Part shown: positions 62,401 to 64,000 of the stretch, in pieces
Numbering within the stretch: position 1 is the stretch's first letter
How the letters are laid out: every line of letters starts with the position of its first letter
DNA from: Bradyrhizobium sp. Ash2021
GTDB lineage: Bacteria > Pseudomonadota > Alphaproteobacteria > Rhizobiales > Xanthobacteraceae
Direction: 5' to 3'
Length of the DNA stretch: 64,000 nt
Assembly (NCBI RefSeq): GCF_031202265.1
Contig: NZ_CP100604.1
Location: forward strand, 7,608,501 to 7,672,500
Notes under the pieces: model-generated
Databases searched by the model: none
Seen by the model: only the letters and a program-made list of their open reading frames with translations
Told to the model about the DNA's origin: nothing
Translations under genes and position numbers: made by a program

Positions 62401-63282
62401 GTGCTCGGCAGTCGCAATCTGACCGAGGGCTTGTGCCGCTGCGGCGCTGCTGGAGGCGTCCTGGTCCCTGAGCAGGGGCAGCAGCTTGTCGATGACGGGG
62501 TCCGCGCGCCCGCCGGTCGCAATCTGACCGAGGGCTTGTATCGCCGCGCCCCTGATGGAGCTATTCGGATCGCCGAGGAGGGGCAGCAGCTTGTCGATGG
62601 CCGGCCCCCCGCGCTCACCGGTCGCAATCTGACCGAGGGCTTGGGCCGCTGCGTATACAATGGACGTGTCCTGGTCACCGAGGAGGGGCAGCAACTTGTC
62701 GATGACGGGCCCCGCACGCCCGCCGGTCGCAATCTGACCGAGGGCTTGGGCCGCTGCGCCTTTAACGACGTTGTTCTGATCGCCAAGGAGCGGCGTCAAC
62801 TTGTCGATGACGGGGCCCGCGCGCTCGCCGATCGCAATCCGACCGAGGGCTTGTGCCGCAGCGGCGCTTATGGCGGGGTCGCGGTCACTGAGGAGCGGCA
62901 GCAGCTTGTCGATGACGGGCCCCGCACGCCCGGAGGGCACAAACTTGGACAGGTACAAATCGGCGTCGAGCGCGATCCCGCCCCGAGTCGAGGCCAAATC
63001 GTTGATAGCTGCCTCAAACCCCCGCTCCATCCAATCCGGTGGTCGACGCTGGGCGTCGAACTGCGCCAGCGCTGGCACGGACAAGATCACGCCGATAAGA
63101 AGGACGCCGCTACGCATTAGTAGACATCGGATCGGGTGCGAGAGTTCGAAATGGTCGCGCCGACCCTGCATTGCTTTCGCAGTCACGTGAGACTTTGCGT
63201 TGCCGGTAATCGCAACAGCTCCCAATCGGTCCGAAGTTCTCTCTGCATCGAGAAACGAATCGAGCTTGGACGGACGTTTCAC
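59425..63282 (-). CDS. Very large HEAT-repeat membrane protein with NACHT-like ATPase
   Basis: 1285 residues starting with a GTG at 63282; a strong site (GGGGAGGAGG) lies upstream. Layout: a membrane segment at 56-73 (MRSGVLLIGVILSVPALA), 15 tandem 35-residue HEAT repeats at about 119-643, a helical linker, hydrophobic segments at about 814-838 and 854-871, then a P-loop ATPase. Walker A is LQADSGLGKTSF (928-935), Walker B VIVDGLNEVE (near 990), and a late FRHERVWDFFIAAAF motif is typical of NACHT/STAND proteins. Bacterial NACHT proteins often serve in phage defence. The HEAT array suggests a recognition surface. Topology is unclear: three hydrophobic segments would put the ATPase outside, so one is probably not a full span. 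Confidence 0.75.
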   Translation of the reverse strand: MKRPSKLDSFLDAERTSDRLGAVAITGNAKSHVTAKAMQGRRDHFELSHPIRCLLMRSGVLLIGVILSVPALAQFDAQRRPPDWMERGFEAAINDLASTRGGIALDADLYLSKFVPSGRAGPVIDKLLPLLSDRDPAISAAAAQALGRIAIGERAGPVIDKLTPLLGDQNNVVKGAAAQALGQIATGGRAGPVIDKLLPLLGDQDTSIVYAAAQALGQIATGERGGPAIDKLLPLLGDPNSSIRGAAIQALGQIATGGRADPVIDKLLPLLRDQDASSSAAAAQALGQIATAEHVGAVIDRLLPLLGDRDSSVSAAAAQALGQIATGDRAGPVINKLQPLLGGQDKIVKGAAAQVLGRIATGGRADSVIDKLLPLLSDQDPSIVYAATQALGQIATGARARAVTNSLLPLLDNPNSSIRGAAIEALSQIATGERAGPVIDKLLPLLSGQDPSIVYAAARALGQIATGERAGPVTDSLLPLLDNPNSSVKGAAARALGQIATGERARPAIDKLVPLLGDRDPDISAAAARALGQIAIGERAGPVIDKLLPLLSDQDTSIVRAAAQALGQIAQGERAGPAIDKLVPLLHNTNSTVRGAAALALGQIATGDRAGPVIDELLPLLGNPNSTVRGAVAEALGRIGPGGLSAALTAVRLINSREDEVAGVLRAAAHVATGADSKKDGSELLFAWLGRPDALPLDSVGNNPAEAHRVLQLLTDNWAALSSSQRTRVEAENAAMAAIEAACQVPTETSSLAEFVRSSIAWLRDLPIEGPFHRCWTSDERRTVEALLAQLKKSHSTHAQALAAHLRGENIAPISLWLTWSLVLWTLFWTAFLVAFPWSRTIQAIFFWNPRARQFFSAGFVPLVLLILPPLRRRLLAPFRDDLVAQARLEDFAELAYFADSRARVDDGEVIRLSQLQSDLTGVVVLQADSGLGKTSFLREIAGKATRPVAFLHARDCADGVDVAISRIIHDVQEAGFVRSLVHTRTLQVIVDGLNEVEADTREKIRAFARDMSKGDVIVASQPIEWRPPANSRKVEILPLDRSEATEFLMSRPVGADETQPCRGEAYKEAVQKFVSTAFHQPQQIERETAELMLSNPFDLTFAAELMARGHMPSPTALVDEAFRLAAERYQMINVVAFPLEKFGQHAVTMRLEDRNKLNPDEFPAEASSLQEQRLLVPRAIRDAQGKEKNWLLFRHERVWDFFIAAAFKDPDLWSEHISDARFRGVYLRIAETWDSESAERVRDYLYVSAANSGDHSTSDEFIKRLDKRFPRIKKPRKLQVVPRS
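61354..62928 (-). repeat. 105-bp tandem repeat array encoding 15 HEAT units
   Basis: Fifteen copies of a 105-bp unit (35 codons; consensus RAGPVIDKLLPLLGDQDPSI then AAAQALGQIATGE) follow without a break. Copies alternate between variants with SIVYAAAQALGQIA and SSIRGAAIQALGQIA-like middles. High DNA similarity suggests recent unequal crossing over. Confidence 0.9.
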
Positions 63283-63491
63283 GCCGGGCCTCCTCCCCTG
63301 CCAAGAATCATCACATCATCCAACCCAATACTCTCAAACGCGAAAGCCGATTTTGTACCTATGCCGACTTACGCTTCGATTTCTCATGCGGTTGGCCGGA
63401 TGCCATTATTCGTACAGCGCACGATGGTGCAATTACACTCAGCCACCCGCGACGCCGCTCCAGCGCGGCTGTCGCGGCGGAAAAACGATCT

Positions 63492-63986
63492 CTATAAAAA
63501 GCGCTTCGCAGTCTCCAGTCGCTCCTTCAGCACATCCCGAAACCGCACGTAGTTGCTATAGGAGACGGGATCCACGCCGCTCGCACCCCCAGAACAACTG
63601 TTATGCAAACCGACGATTAATGCGTCCAACTGACTCACACCAGTGTTGATCTGTTGCACAGCATCCGATGTCTGGCCTGTTGCCAAAGCCGTTCTTGCGG
63701 CGCTGAATGCATTGACAGCCAAGTTGCCGGATTTCTGCTTTTCACTCCAGCCAACTGGGGGCAATCCGCTCGACCCGCCAGAGCAACCCTGGCTCACCGA
63801 CGCCATTACATTTTGGAGCTGAGGGATTGCTTCGCCCAGGATCTGGTCTAAAACGACCTTCGCTTCGACTGCGAAGGCGACATTGGCGAACGGAGCCCAC
63901 AAGAGAGCCCCACAAAGGATGGAGGCAGTTCTAGGCTGCAGCGAACGAGATACCAGATTTTTAGAGCGTGTGATTTCAAAGGTCAT
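63492..63986 (-). CDS. Secreted hypothetical protein upstream of the HEAT-NACHT gene
   Basis: 164 residues with a signal peptide (ILCGALLWAPFANVAFAVEA). The mature part is helical, with two similar Cys/Gly motifs, QGCSGGSSGLPPV and NSCSGGASGVDPVS, about 75 residues apart. This suggests an internal duplication. It lies 210 bp upstream of the HEAT-NACHT gene on the same strand. No known family recognised. Confidence 0.6.
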   Translation of the reverse strand: MTFEITRSKNLVSRSLQPRTASILCGALLWAPFANVAFAVEAKVVLDQILGEAIPQLQNVMASVSQGCSGGSSGLPPVGWSEKQKSGNLAVNAFSAARTALATGQTSDAVQQINTGVSQLDALIVGLHNSCSGGASGVDPVSYSNYVRFRDVLKERLETAKRFL

Positions 63987-64000
63987 TTGAGGATCCTCTT

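Noticed and set aside
61354..62928. Repeat array considered as a CRISPR
   Set aside because: Units are contiguous 105-bp coding repeats without spacers and stay in one reading frame.

Overview
The window reads as a chromosome segment of a Bradyrhizobium-type alphaproteobacterium (Bradyrhizobium or a close relative). The strongest evidence is the gene order fixL - fixJ - receiver-only regulator - fixK2 at 43.4-46.9 kb, which is the Bradyrhizobium arrangement. The FixL haem ligand falls at His200, the phosphorylated His at 291, and FixK2 keeps its redox Cys (residue 182). Assignment to genus is inference from gene content and from family resemblance recalled without a database search.

Region 1 (1-13.6 kb) is a decayed accessory zone: a partial IS1182-type transposase, an M28-like exported pseudoenzyme, a wrecked XRE antitoxin, an ABC substrate-binding protein, a Tat-exported metallo-beta-lactamase-fold hydrolase, a frameshifted IS110 transposase, a TPR fragment, a small thermonuclease, and phage- or plasmid-like scraps (AAA ATPase, terminase-like end, IS30 end). 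Region 2 (13.6-18.8 kb) has an MHS-family symporter and a cluster of very small predicted membrane proteins on the minus strand, followed by a truncated AEC transporter. A complete IS1380 element lies at 18.8-20.5 kb.

Region 3 (20.5-53.3 kb) is a microoxic/anaerobic lifestyle block: a LuxR-type regulator, a hemerythrin, a four-Cys DUF6455 protein, three dihaem cytochromes c, an outer-membrane beta-barrel, a single-haem cytochrome apparently fused to a beta-barrel, a P1B-5 metal ATPase with hemerythrin tail (Nia type), the PHA genes (phasin, phaC, phaB), an Mg-type P-ATPase, universal stress and CBS proteins, an alcohol dehydrogenase, FixLJ/FixK2, NnrS, pseudoazurin, an NnrR-like regulator, nirK and nirV. 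I find about ten FNR/FixK-type palindromes (TTGAN6TCAA or close) in the upstream regions of these genes, so the block looks like a physically clustered FixLJ-FixK2 regulon. Oxygen loss would de-repress FixL, FixJ would activate fixK2, and FixK2 plus the NnrR-like protein would switch on electron transport, nitrite reduction, polymer storage and stress functions.

Region 4 (53.3-64 kb) is mobile again: an IS21 IstB remnant cut by a complete ISL3 element, a shortened tyrosine recombinase, and a tightly packed operon of large tyrosine recombinase - ParA - small RHH-like protein. Two copies of a sequence matching a tRNA-Ser 3' end lie just beyond it. The right edge carries a 1285-residue protein with 15 near-identical 35-residue HEAT repeats, membrane segments and a NACHT-like ATPase, preceded by a secreted protein. 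This is the best candidate for an undescribed system in the window. A degenerate dispersed repeat (about 90-110 bp) occurs at least six times in the intergenic regions of the left 22 kb.
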